DNA of 64,000 nt from Ruminiclostridium sp. (GCA_017465545.1 JAFTVY010000029.1:1-64000), one strand, 5' to 3'. Counted from the first letter of the stretch, positions 33,554 to 42,603 are shown. Numbers and translations: made by a program. The notes: generated from the letters alone by a model not told the origin.

Positions 33554-34075
33554 TTAGTTTATAGAATTATTTAAACCGCACATTTTATACAATTCTTCAA
33601 TACAAGGCGATTTGTATTCGATATATTTATCCATATTATCAGGGAATAATCGTGCGGCTGTCTCTTTCACCAAGCCGTATTTTTTAGTAGCTTCGGGATT
33701 TTTTCTGAGAAAATCTCTGAAAGTAATATGACGGTGTAGCTCTTCGGAATATTGTGGACACACATACAAGTGGTGCTTTTGCAAATGAGGTTTATCTACG
33801 TATTTGAATGCTTCTCTATCCTTTATCCCGAGATTTCCTTTGTGGATGTAACCGATAGTTTCTAATCTTTTTACAACAGCATTAAAAACGGAATAGTCTT
33901 TTATAATAACGTCAATATCAATACAAGGTTTAGAAGATAAGCCTTCCACAGAAGTGCTTCCCACGTGTTCGATTCCTATAATCAAATCACCGACTACGTT
34001 TTCAAGCTCTTTTTTTATATCTTCAAAAGCGGTTTTCCAGGCTTTGTTATAGGGTGTGACGATAACTTCCGACAT
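33554..34075 (-). CDS. GrpB family protein (UPF0157 nucleotidyltransferase fold)
   Basis: A 173-residue protein with the family signature EHVGSTSVEGLSSKPCIDIDV, read as HVGSTSVEGL and KPCIDIDVII. This is the helix-turn and DxD part of a minimal nucleotidyltransferase fold. The function of the family is not settled. It precedes the NUDIX gene on the minus strand. Confidence 0.85.
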   Translation of the reverse strand: MSEVIVTPYNKAWKTAFEDIKKELENVVGDLIIGIEHVGSTSVEGLSSKPCIDIDVIIKDYSVFNAVVKRLETIGYIHKGNLGIKDREAFKYVDKPHLQKHHLYVCPQYSEELHRHITFRDFLRKNPEATKKYGLVKETAARLFPDNMDKYIEYKSPCIEELYKMCGLNNSIN

Positions 34076-34167
34076 TTTTTATCTTGAGCCTCCATCAGGG
34101 AAATTATTTTTGTAGGGATTATTATATCACACAAGCCTTCAAAAATCAACCAAAACCCGATAAAATT

Positions 34168-34192
34168 ACCCCGTAGCTTAAAACTACGGGGT
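34168..34192 (-). terminator. Terminator of spoVT
   Basis: ACCCCGTAG / CTACGGGGT, a 9-bp stem with a 7-base loop, followed on the minus strand by AATTTTA. It lies ten bases after the spoVT stop. Confidence 0.75.
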
Positions 34193-34202
34193 TAAGTTCT
34201 GA

Positions 34203-34748
34203 TTAAATCTGCTCCATCTGTCTGCCGAAATAGAGTGCAGCTGCTTCTACAAGGGCGGTCTGCTTTTCATTTGCAACGGAGTTTTCGTTATCCGACAGCA
34301 TAATTACCGCACCGTTTACATCGCCCTCCGCTAAAATGGGAGCACAAGCGATGGCGAAACGGTTTACGCCTTCGATAGGGTTCATCTTCACGTCGTCAGC
34401 TGTCTTGTGGTATAAGGATTTGCGTTGTTCGATAAGATCCTCAAGGGAGCTTGATACTCTTCTTTCGAGCACCTCTTTTTTCTGAATACCACTTGCCGCT
34501 ACCACGTGGTCTCTGTCACAGATAACGGTAGGCATACCGCCGACCTTATAAAGCACCTCTGCATACTGATCGGCATTTCCTGAAATCTCTCCGACAGGGG
34601 AGTACTTGCGGAAAATTACCTCTCCATCAACACTTGTATAGATTTCAAGAGGAGTGCCTTCTCTGATTCTCATTGTACGTCTTATTTCTTTAGGAATAAC
34701 GACTCTGCCAAGATCGTCGATTCTTCTTACAATACCGGTTGCTTTCAT
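34203..34748 (-). CDS. spoVT: Stage V sporulation transcriptional regulator SpoVT
   Basis: A 181-residue AbrB-type regulator. The N-terminal swapped-hairpin DNA-binding domain is clear (MKATGIVRRIDDLGRVVIPK, then EIRRTMRIREGTPLEIY). The C-terminal part (about 55-181) is the GAF-like domain specific to SpoVT, with CDRDHVVAASG and NRFAIACAPI. In Bacillus it tunes the forespore sigma-G programme. It is monocistronic and has an inverted repeat upstream. Confidence 0.93.
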   Translation of the reverse strand: MKATGIVRRIDDLGRVVIPKEIRRTMRIREGTPLEIYTSVDGEVIFRKYSPVGEISGNADQYAEVLYKVGGMPTVICDRDHVVAASGIQKKEVLERRVSSSLEDLIEQRKSLYHKTADDVKMNPIEGVNRFAIACAPILAEGDVNGAVIMLSDNENSVANEKQTALVEAAALYFGRQMEQI

Positions 34749-34775
34749 ATTATATAAATCTCCTTTTCTTTAGCT

Positions 34776-34838
34776 TTTAACAGAATAATTTGCTCATTCC
34801 GACAAATTTTTTAAATTGCTCTGTTATTATCTGTTAAA
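34776..34838. promoter_or_regulatory. Inverted repeat upstream of spoVT
   Basis: TTAACAGAATAA and its near inverse TTATTATCTGTTAA flank about 35 bases that also hold two copies of AA(T/A)TTGCTC. The block lies between the spoVT start and the next gene and could be an operator; no regulator is shown. Confidence 0.35.
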
Positions 34839-34877
34839 GAAAAGGAAATTATACTTGATATTTATATAACGATCTCT

Positions 34878-35399
34878 TTAGTGTATAGCGTTGTATGCCT
34901 TAATAGCATAATTAAAGGCTTTTTCAAAATCTTTTTCAACACCACTACCATACTTATAGCACATCGCTAACCAATAGTAACCTTCGGATTCGCCAAGTTT
35001 CGCAGCCTTTTGGAATAGTTCAAATGCTTTTACCTCATCTTTTTCCACCGCAACGGTCCCCTGTAAGTATTGTTTTCCAAGTTCACTCATTGCCTTTGCA
35101 GAACCAAGTTCTGCGGCTTTTGTATAATATTCAATAGCCTTTTCGTTGCTCGGCTCAACAAGATCCCAACCATCAGGATGCCAATAAAAATTGCCTATGT
35201 AATATATCGCATCTGCTTGACCTTTTTCGGCTGCCTTGCAAAACCATTTATAAGCACTATTCATCTGACAATCTTCGAAATATAAAACTGCAAGCATATA
35301 CATTGCATCAACATTGTCGCTGTTTGCCTCTTCAAGAAGGTAATCTTCTTTCATGCAAAAGCTGTTTTCATACATGCCTTCTTGTAATTCTTCATACAT
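34878..35399 (-). CDS. Sel1-repeat (TPR-like) protein
   Basis: A 173-residue soluble protein built of about four Sel1 repeats: DAMYMLAVLYFED, ADAIYYIGNFYW, AKAMSELGKQYLQG and SEGYYWLAMCYKYGSGVEKD. Each is a helix pair ending in an ALA/AA-type turn (KAAEKGQ, KAAELGS, KAAKLGE). Such proteins are protein-protein scaffolds. No signal peptide is seen. It follows the UDG-like gene with a five-base gap, so the two form one transcript. Confidence 0.85.
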   Translation of the reverse strand: MYEELQEGMYENSFCMKEDYLLEEANSDNVDAMYMLAVLYFEDCQMNSAYKWFCKAAEKGQADAIYYIGNFYWHPDGWDLVEPSNEKAIEYYTKAAELGSAKAMSELGKQYLQGTVAVEKDEVKAFELFQKAAKLGESEGYYWLAMCYKYGSGVEKDFEKAFNYAIKAYNAIH

Positions 35400-35404
35400 A
35401 ATAA

Positions 35405-36118
35405 CTATACCTTCCTATCTTTGAATTGTTTTTCAATTATTGATAATGCTTCTTGATATTTCCCGCTTCGTTGTAGAAATGCAGGGTGATAAGTCCAAAG
35501 AGCAATTGTGTTTTCGAGCCCTAATACATCAGATGCTTCGGAAACAAACTCCTGAGGATTCGGCTCATACTTCATAAGTTTTTTCTCGCTAACCGAAAAA
35601 GCTGATGCCAATGATGCCGTATATTTTCCGTTACCTATTACAAATACAATTACCTTGGGTTTAAGCAACTTGATTTCTCTCTGCAAGATAGATAACTTAT
35701 CATCTCCATAAGATGAGTTGAATTTGACGCCATCTTCCCAAGACAAGCGTTGTGCGTTTGCAGGATGAAATTTATCTAAATTGTTCCACAAAACATTAAT
35801 CCCAAGTCCCGACAAACGCCGGAAAAAATTCCAAAATGGAGAACGGTTTGTACCATAATCAAACCAATCATTCGTTATTCGTTTTTTCGTTCGTTGAACA
35901 TTCTGATATTCTCTAATCCATGCTTGCGTTTTTTCTTTATTTCCGTGCAGACACTCTTGCCCAACATACATCAAAAGAGGTTTTTCGCTGTCTATATATT
36001 CATTTGGGAAACCCATACGAAACATAGCAGAGTATTTGGAACTGTTTTCAATTTGGTTTCCTAATCCCCAATTTTCATAAAGTTTTTTTAATTCTTTTTC
36101 AACTTTATTTAAGTCCAC
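35405..36118 (-). CDS. Hypothetical protein, uracil-DNA-glycosylase-like fold
   Basis: A 237-residue protein with no firm family. The segments LLMYVGQE (about 45-52), FWNFFRRLSGLGINVLWNN, EIKLLKPKVIVFVIGN and TYHPAFLQRSG follow the order of a UDG-superfamily fold, in which a GEAPG-like loop opens the site and a late His-Pro loop contacts DNA. The classical motif residues are not kept, so glycosylase activity is doubtful. The best start is GTG at 36118, six bases after GGAGG; an ATG 15 bases upstream overlaps that site. It is paired with the Sel1-repeat gene. Confidence 0.45.
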   Translation of the reverse strand: MDLNKVEKELKKLYENWGLGNQIENSSKYSAMFRMGFPNEYIDSEKPLLMYVGQECLHGNKEKTQAWIREYQNVQRTKKRITNDWFDYGTNRSPFWNFFRRLSGLGINVLWNNLDKFHPANAQRLSWEDGVKFNSSYGDDKLSILQREIKLLKPKVIVFVIGNGKYTASLASAFSVSEKKLMKYEPNPQEFVSEASDVLGLENTIALWTYHPAFLQRSGKYQEALSIIEKQFKDRKV

Positions 36119-36199
36119 ACAACCACCTCCCATAAAAAGACATGCTTATTATATCATATTTCTATTATGAATTCAACTATGTGACAAAAGCTTAGATAT

Positions 36200-36679
36200 C
36201 TATGTTTCAATTTCCATAATGCTTTCAACTGAATTGCCTTGCATCAGATACTGTTGCATATCCATAGCGGTGTCTGATTCAAATACGTATACTTCGACTC
36301 CTGCTGTACTGAGTTTTTCGGCTGTTTTAGCTGCTGCCTTCTTACCAAATTCATCCTGGGCGAAAAACAGAATTACAGTTTTTTCATTTTGCTTAAAAAA
36401 TTCAACCGCTTCATCCGATATATACGTTCCGACTACACCGATAACGTTATCCATTTTTTGCAGATCTGCAAGGAGAACGTCGATAAAGCCTTCGGTCAGA
36501 ATGATTGTTTTTTCTTCGGTAAGAATATTACCCACGAAGCCCTTTGTGGTAGCTAAGTACCTCGGCTGTAACGTTGAACTTCTACCGATTGCACCGCAAA
36601 CTTCTCCCGCTAAATTTACTATAGGGAAAAGTGTCCTGCCTTCTTTCAACATATCTTCTGTTTTTACAATATCAAGCAT
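36200..36679 (-). CDS. DnaG-like Toprim protein, truncated
   Basis: A 159-residue protein matching the middle of bacterial primase. FPIVNLAGEVCGAIGR and PRYLATTKGF resemble the catalytic-core entry, and ILTEGFIDVL (EGxxDV) is the Toprim glutamate motif. The usual DxD motif is replaced by AQDEFG (the region LFFAQDEFGKKAA). The zinc-binding domain, the N-terminal core and the helicase-binding C terminus are missing, since DnaG is about 600 residues. It has its own GGAGGAAG site. Toprim fragments next to SNF2 helicases are common on conjugative elements, so this may be a remnant. Confidence 0.6.
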   Translation of the reverse strand: MLDIVKTEDMLKEGRTLFPIVNLAGEVCGAIGRSSTLQPRYLATTKGFVGNILTEEKTIILTEGFIDVLLADLQKMDNVIGVVGTYISDEAVEFFKQNEKTVILFFAQDEFGKKAAAKTAEKLSTAGVEVYVFESDTAMDMQQYLMQGNSVESIMEIET

Positions 36680-36824
36680 TTTAGCTTCCTCCTCAGGATA
36701 TATTTTTATGATTATGTGATTGCTGTATTACGTGCTGAAAATTCTGAATCTATCTTTATTATATAATACTTATAAAGCCTTGTCAAATTACTTGAAAAGG
36801 TTACGTTGTTATCAGTAATCAGAG

Positions 36825-39800
36825 TTAATTTATACGCTTTGTGTCAAAAGATTTAGCATCATTTTTTATTCTGCTTTTGATTTCTTCGATTTCTTCCTTC
36901 AGCTCAGCAATCTGTTTTTTATATGACGAGCTTTTTTGTTCAAGCAGCTGTTGATTGTTGTGAATATTCTGTTTCAATCTATCTATTTCATCGGATATTT
37001 CCTCGATAACCTTATTAAATCTTTTTAACCTGCCGATAATACGTTTGGCGTTGCCGTTTGCCGAATTACCCAAAAGAACAACGTAACGATTAGTATCTTT
37101 TTCTAAATACAGATACGGCTTTTTTACATCCTGTAAAACGGGTAACACGATTGCAAAGCCAAATATGGAAACGTTGCCCGACAGCGTATTATCTCCGCTT
37201 ATTACATCTGCTGTAAACGTGTCCTTTATGCTTCTCATAGCTTCAAGATACTGTTCGTTGGTTTTCTTGTTCAGGAATTGCTGGTGCTTATATGCCACCT
37301 CCAACTGCTTTTGACGTTGCTGCATTTCTGACTGTAACGCATCGCACTCTTCTGTGAGACGCTTATACGTTTCTTTAGCCTGCGCCTCCAGTATTTTATA
37401 AGTTTTTAGCTCGTTTTCCTTTTGGGCAAGCTGTTTCATAAGCGGTTGGGATAATGCCAGAGCTTTTACTTCGGCATAGGTCAGTACGTCATTTTCCAGA
37501 TCGGATGCGGTGCGCTGGTAGGTGCTGCCTGACAGAAACTGCGAGATAAAGCGTTGTTTGGTTTCAAGCACCTGCCAGGAATATGAATCAAAGCTTCCTT
37601 CGGCAATATAGCGATAGATATGTACCGTCTTATTTTCGTTTCCTCGTCTGATAATACGTCCCTCTCTCTGCACCATATCAGCCGGTCGCCAGGGAACGTC
37701 CAGATGATGAATAGCTTTAAGCTTTCTTTGAACGTTTGCTCCGATTCCTAACTTAAAAGTGGAACCGATAAGAATGCGCATTTCTCCGGCATTGAATTTA
37801 CGAAACAGCTCAACCTTCCGACTCTCGGTCTGATAACTATGAATAAAGGCAATTTCCTTTTCCGGTATCCCTTTTTCTATCAGACGGCTTTTTAATTCGG
37901 CATATACGTTGAATCGTTCCGCTTTTGGCGTTGAATAATCGCAGAATATCAGCTGTGTTGAATCGGGGTGTTGATTATAAAGTGATGCCACGTTTTCAAT
38001 ACATCTGAATACTTTTGAATACTCGTCGTAATTTTGTTTTCTGCCTACCAATGATAAATCCAGCGCGGCTTTTCTGCCGTCGGTACTCACTTTGAGCATG
38101 TTATCATATTTTCGGTCTATCATACCCGTGCGGATTTTTTCGGTTCTTTCGGCAAGCTCTTTCATATAGTCGGAAAGCGCCGTATTTTTCTTGATTGATA
38201 TGTCGGTATATCCTTGTAGCGTGGGAAGATCGGTCAGAGAGTCGTTGGCATAAAACACCGCTATCTGCGAAAACATTGCGGAAAGCTCGGGAAGATTAAA
38301 AAATTTTGAAAACCGTCTGACGAATCTGTATTTAGATGCATCCACGTCGATTTCGCACAGTTGCTCAGGTAAAGCAAACGTTTTTATCCAATTATCAAAA
38401 ACATCCAGATTGTGTTTGTTAAGCTCGTCATACTGCAGGTACACTTGCATAGCGTAAGCGTCTGATATGGAGTTGCATAGCGGCGTGCCTGTCGCAAACA
38501 CGACGCCTCTTCCGTTTTGCTGTACGATACGAACCTTATGCAATAAATCCTGACATTTTACTGAACCGCTTACGTTGATACCTCTTAAATTTCGTAAATT
38601 GGTTTTGATCGGCAGATTTTTATAGTTATGTGCCTCATCTAAAAACAACGAGTCAATCTCTAATTCGTCAAAGGTGATATCTTCGGAGTGTTTCGGAGTC
38701 ATACTATTAAGAAATTCCTGTGTCAGCTTCCTCATATTCTTTTTTTCTGCTTCAAGAACCGTGCTGCTATGTCGATCGATATAGTAACCCTGGGGTGTTT
38801 TCAGCTCATCAAGTGCAACTTCTATCTGTTTTAATTTTGAGCTCATATTCTGCAGCATACTATCCACAGATAATGGAATCATTTCAAAACAGCTGTATGC
38901 CATAATTATGCCGTCATAATCAGCACTTTGTATTTGCTGTAATACCTTTTGCCGCATCTGGGGTTTAAAAGATTTTGGTTCGATTGCAAGGATTTTTGCT
39001 TTGGGATAGAGCTCTTCAAAAATTTTTTCCCATTGTCCTACAATATGATTCGGAACTACAAATAAATTCTTACGGGAGATGCCTTCCTGACGCATTTTCA
39101 TTGCCGCCGCTATCATAATGTACGTTTTTCCTGCACCTACGTCGAAAGCAAGCAGAGTGTTCTTCTCTTCAAGTATGCGCTGGACAGCATCTTTCTGATA
39201 GGGATACAATGTATATTCTGATGCCATATCAGGAAAGGTTAACTGACTTCCGTCGAAGGTTATCGGCTTGTAATGAGCAAACGCTTTGTTGTATGCATCT
39301 TCTACAAGCCAACGACGGTCCTCATCCTCCCAGATCCATCGCTTAAACTCCCTGTTGATGATTTTTTGTTTTTCCAATGCCGCAAGAGTGTCGGCTTCGT
39401 TATAAACCATGCCGTTATCAAAAAGCTTGATTTCTCGCAGATTCAGAGTTGCTTCTATGATATAAAGAGCGTTATAACGTTTTAATCCGTATTTTCCTTC
39501 TGCAAAGCTGTTTCCTGTGCCTAAGTATTTTTTGTCCCTGATAAACCAATTGCCTGTAATCGCTTCGTGTTCAACGTATATCGGCTTATAATATGCTCCG
39601 TTAATAACCGAATAACTCCTGTTTAATATATGATATACAAAATCGTTGATAATGTCTGCACTTACCCAGGGTACCCCCAGAGAAACCTCTATGTCGGTGT
39701 AGGGAATAGTATGAGTGGTTCGCTCTGGAATTGGCTTTTTAAATGCAATTTCCTTTTGTTCTTTTACGGTTGTTGCTCTTTTGTATAAATTGATCCATTG

Positions 39801-40448
39801 ATCCAAAGTGAATTCCGAAAGATTTTTTTCGGAAAGTATATCCACAATTTCAGCGGCAGGGAAATCAGCAATTTCGTTTTCCTCTCCTGCAGAATATTCT
39901 GTATAGTCCTTTGCATCATAAACCGAATAATCACGATGAAGCAGTTCGCTTGCAATTTGTTTTCCGAGAAGCTTATGGTCAATAGAGGCGGCGATACGGT
40001 CGGCGATATATCCCTTTTCTTTTTGGGCATAAGCAGGCATTTCGTTTATTATGAGCAGATTCTTCAGTTCTAATTTCCACAGTATAGAAAGTTGTTTTCT
40101 GCGGGAAACGGAAGTATTGATTGTTGCCTTACGAATAAGTGACACATTGCTTTCTGTAACACAAAGTATCCCCCAGCTGTCAGGGATTTTTTCAGCGGCA
40201 GAATTAACGTGCCGTTCACCGACAACAAGATAGTTTTCGTCAAAAAAAGCCGTGTAGGCTTTTACTTGTTCTCGCAGACGGGCATAATTATCCAGGTCGC
40301 TTTTTATTTCATATCCTATCAGATGATCGGTTACAGCCATCACGTCACAAATAGAGCTTCCTATACTTTTTTCCTGATATATACGCACTTCGCCTGAGGT
40401 GGCTTTGACGTATGAGATCAGAACGTCCTTGATTTTCTTTGCATTCAC
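36825..40448 (-). CDS. Nuclease-SNF2-type helicase fusion protein
   Basis: A 1207-residue protein. The first 80 residues form a PD-(D/E)XK-like unit of the sce7726 type, with E20, D35, E47 and K49 (GYEIKSDLDNYARL). An SF2/SNF2 helicase follows: motif I DVGAGKT (about 436-442), VVPNHIVGQW (Ia), DEAH (604-607), ATGTPL (III) and motifs V-VI RILIGSTFKLGIGANVQRK and DMVQREGRIIRRG (about 897-936). The C-terminal 200 residues are coiled coil. GTG 40448 lies six bases after GGAGG and is preferred over ATG 40454, which abuts it. The helicase resembles those of conjugative elements, but there the partner domain is usually a methyltransferase. Confidence 0.8.
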   Translation of the reverse strand: MNAKKIKDVLISYVKATSGEVRIYQEKSIGSSICDVMAVTDHLIGYEIKSDLDNYARLREQVKAYTAFFDENYLVVGERHVNSAAEKIPDSWGILCVTESNVSLIRKATINTSVSRRKQLSILWKLELKNLLIINEMPAYAQKEKGYIADRIAASIDHKLLGKQIASELLHRDYSVYDAKDYTEYSAGEENEIADFPAAEIVDILSEKNLSEFTLDQWINLYKRATTVKEQKEIAFKKPIPERTTHTIPYTDIEVSLGVPWVSADIINDFVYHILNRSYSVINGAYYKPIYVEHEAITGNWFIRDKKYLGTGNSFAEGKYGLKRYNALYIIEATLNLREIKLFDNGMVYNEADTLAALEKQKIINREFKRWIWEDEDRRWLVEDAYNKAFAHYKPITFDGSQLTFPDMASEYTLYPYQKDAVQRILEEKNTLLAFDVGAGKTYIMIAAAMKMRQEGISRKNLFVVPNHIVGQWEKIFEELYPKAKILAIEPKSFKPQMRQKVLQQIQSADYDGIIMAYSCFEMIPLSVDSMLQNMSSKLKQIEVALDELKTPQGYYIDRHSSTVLEAEKKNMRKLTQEFLNSMTPKHSEDITFDELEIDSLFLDEAHNYKNLPIKTNLRNLRGINVSGSVKCQDLLHKVRIVQQNGRGVVFATGTPLCNSISDAYAMQVYLQYDELNKHNLDVFDNWIKTFALPEQLCEIDVDASKYRFVRRFSKFFNLPELSAMFSQIAVFYANDSLTDLPTLQGYTDISIKKNTALSDYMKELAERTEKIRTGMIDRKYDNMLKVSTDGRKAALDLSLVGRKQNYDEYSKVFRCIENVASLYNQHPDSTQLIFCDYSTPKAERFNVYAELKSRLIEKGIPEKEIAFIHSYQTESRKVELFRKFNAGEMRILIGSTFKLGIGANVQRKLKAIHHLDVPWRPADMVQREGRIIRRGNENKTVHIYRYIAEGSFDSYSWQVLETKQRFISQFLSGSTYQRTASDLENDVLTYAEVKALALSQPLMKQLAQKENELKTYKILEAQAKETYKRLTEECDALQSEMQQRQKQLEVAYKHQQFLNKKTNEQYLEAMRSIKDTFTADVISGDNTLSGNVSIFGFAIVLPVLQDVKKPYLYLEKDTNRYVVLLGNSANGNAKRIIGRLKRFNKVIEEISDEIDRLKQNIHNNQQLLEQKSSSYKKQIAELKEEIEEIKSRIKNDAKSFDTKRIN

Positions 40449-40515
40449 AGGCATCCTCCTTTGATGGTTCTATTATCATTATAGAGTACCCGATGAGACA
40501 AAAACGGTGCATAAG

Positions 40516-40543
40516 AAAAGCGAGGTGAAATCACCTCGCTTTT
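40516..40543. terminator. Terminator of the VanX-TIR operon
   Basis: AAAAGCGAGGTGA / TCACCTCGCTTTT, a near-perfect palindrome with A and T runs on both sides. It closes the TIR gene and lies upstream of the helicase gene. Confidence 0.85.
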
Positions 40544-40571
40544 AGATATATCAGTTTACGTTACTAAAAAT

Positions 40572-41888
40572 TTATTTCTCATCAAGAGTAATTATAAACA
40601 TAACTCCGCTCATCGGCATTACCCATTCCTTTTCAAAGGAGATTTCCCGCAGTCCTTCAAAAATCTTGGTGTCCGCCGAGCTGGTAGCTCTGCTTAAAAA
40701 AGGTATCATTTCAGCGTCGATCTCGTCTTCGGGATAGACAAATCTTATGTACGGACTGTATGTAGGATCGCTTATCGATACGAAGAAATAGCTTGCCTGC
40801 TTTCTGTGAGGGATGGAGAATACCAGCTTCAACTGAAGAACGTTGCTATCGCTTTTATCGGAATCGTCTACAGTATAATTTGCAAAGATGCCCGCTTCGT
40901 TTATTATAAGCTTTGTGGGTGTCAGCGAAGAGCCGTTGATGTTCAGCTTTACTCTCATATTTTTAGTGTAGAAGCTGAGCTTTTCGTCGTCGCTTAGTTC
41001 TGATAGCTTTTTAAGATCATCCTTTTCCATAAGAAGATTTTCGCTGAATAAGAAGTTTTCGCTTCTTAAAGCGTCGTCAAGCTCGTCAAGATTTCTTACA
41101 AAGGAGAGCCAGAAGCTGTTTTTCTCCATCGGAGTTATAAGCTGTTTTCTGTATGCAAGATTTTCGGTAAGAAGGAAGTATTTTTCCTCGTCTATGTCGA
41201 TATTGTTAAAGAAGAATTGCTCCCTTATCTCTATTTCGTATCGGAACAATGTTCTGATATTCTGAAGATTTTTAGCTGTGGTTGTGATATATGAGCTTAA
41301 TACGTTGCCGATAGAATCGCCGTATTCACAGGTTAAAAGGCTTTTTATGAGCTCTTTTCGTGTTTGCGCAGATAGCTGTTCAGCTCCGCCTTCCGATAGA
41401 AAAGCGATAGCAGGCTCTAACGCCGATTCGTCAAGAGCGGCAGGGGAGGAACCGAGCTCCTTGCAGAGCTTTTTCATAATGCTGTCAAAATGCTCTATGC
41501 TGGCTTTGTATCCCTGATAGCCGAGAAGCTTCTGAATTTCTTCGGGAAGGTCAATCAGGTCTATAGTAGAAGGCATTCTGAAATCTTCGGTAAAGAGCAG
41601 GATTATATGTTTCTGTGACTTTATAGCTGTGGTTATTTCCTTACGTAGCCAGTCGTCCTCGTTTTTGCATCTTTCAAGACAGTTTTTGCTTAAGACTACA
41701 ATAACGTCCTTTGCCGCTTCAATGGTTTTAATAAGCTTAATACCGAATTCTCCTGACGTAAGAGTATCGTGATCGAAAAATACGGAGTATCTTTTTTGTG
41801 TCAGGGATTCGTATATCAGCTTTGCAAGGGTTGAGCCGCCTTCTCTTCGGTAGCTTATAAATATGTCAAATGACTTAATATTATCCAT
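40572..41888 (-). CDS. TIR-domain protein
   Basis: A 438-residue cytoplasmic protein. The N terminus (about 5-145) is a TIR domain: FDIFISYRREGG, VFFDHDTLTSGEFG, VIVVLSKNCLERC and EDDWLRKEITTA. W80 and E84 match the W..xE position of NAD-hydrolysing bacterial TIRs. Residues 150-438 are a mixed alpha/beta region with no known family; it is a possible sensor or regulator. It starts inside the last codons of the VanX-like gene (8-nt overlap), so translation is coupled. TIR proteins act in antiphage systems such as Thoeris and CBASS, but no partner of those systems is present. Confidence 0.85.
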   Translation of the reverse strand: MDNIKSFDIFISYRREGGSTLAKLIYESLTQKRYSVFFDHDTLTSGEFGIKLIKTIEAAKDVIVVLSKNCLERCKNEDDWLRKEITTAIKSQKHIILLFTEDFRMPSTIDLIDLPEEIQKLLGYQGYKASIEHFDSIMKKLCKELGSSPAALDESALEPAIAFLSEGGAEQLSAQTRKELIKSLLTCEYGDSIGNVLSSYITTTAKNLQNIRTLFRYEIEIREQFFFNNIDIDEEKYFLLTENLAYRKQLITPMEKNSFWLSFVRNLDELDDALRSENFLFSENLLMEKDDLKKLSELSDDEKLSFYTKNMRVKLNINGSSLTPTKLIINEAGIFANYTVDDSDKSDSNVLQLKLVFSIPHRKQASYFFVSISDPTYSPYIRFVYPEDEIDAEMIPFLSRATSSADTKIFEGLREISFEKEWVMPMSGVMFIITLDEK

Positions 41889-42603
41889 TGCTGTTATTTA
41901 CCTCCGTTAAATCAAAAGCTGAAGGGTATATCGCTTCTTTTCCGGTATAATAGCTCCAGAATATATCGCCGTAATCGTAGTGCCACCATTCTGACGGATA
42001 GTTTGTAAAACCGCAGGAAAGCATCACGTTGTGAAGAAGTCTGCGATTATCTCTTATAGTGTCGCTTATATCGTTTCTTTCGTACCAGTCGGTATAGGAT
42101 CTGTCTGAAAACTCATCAAATTCGCTACCCATATCAAGCTCTATTCCTTTATCGTCGATTATCGTAATATCTACTGCGCCGCCGCTGGAATGGACAAAGG
42201 AAAACTTTTTGGATCTGTCGGGATAGGAAACAAATTCAAGGGTTCTGTTGTGCAATTCCTCTTCTGAAAGAATATCGGGATTCGCTTCCTTTATCTGATT
42301 GTAATATCCGTTAAAAAGGCTTAGCTGTACTTCGTACGGACGCCATGCGTCTAAAATTACAAAGGTGTAACCGTCAGGCAGAAGCTGAAGAGCTTTTAAA
42401 AGCCTGTCTGCAACGCTTTTACGAACAAAGGCTTTGCTTATTGCACCATTAAGCTTATTTTTAAAATACTGCAGATTTACCTTTATTTTTTTGTCGGAAT
42501 ACTTATATATATCTACAAATTCTTCTGCTACATCGCTATGATTTATAATAGACGTATCAGGTAAAACTGCAGAGGGAATCGGTGCGTCGGGTTTTACGTA
42601 CAT
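41881..42603 (-). CDS. D-alanyl-D-alanine dipeptidase, VanX/DdpX family
   Basis: A 240-residue zinc dipeptidase that cleaves D-Ala-D-Ala. R88 in DAWRPYEV, H138 and D145 in SFVHSSGGAVDIT (the SxHxxGxAxD motif) and E205/H208 in SEWWHYDYGD correspond to the known VanX active-site residues. No signal peptide is present, so it acts inside the cell. The ATG at 42603 has an AAGGAGATTACAGC site; a longer frame upstream is without support. Vancomycin resistance genes vanH and vanA or vanB are absent. Its stop lies within the start of the TIR gene. Confidence 0.88.
   Translation of the reverse strand: MYVKPDAPIPSAVLPDTSIINHSDVAEEFVDIYKYSDKKIKVNLQYFKNKLNGAISKAFVRKSVADRLLKALQLLPDGYTFVILDAWRPYEVQLSLFNGYYNQIKEANPDILSEEELHNRTLEFVSYPDRSKKFSFVHSSGGAVDITIIDDKGIELDMGSEFDEFSDRSYTDWYERNDISDTIRDNRRLLHNVMLSCGFTNYPSEWWHYDYGDIFWSYYTGKEAIYPSAFDLTEVNNSNG

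Noticed and set aside
40572..42603. A vancomycin-resistance operon
   Set aside because: Only the VanX-like dipeptidase is present; no VanH, VanA/B ligase or VanRS genes are nearby.
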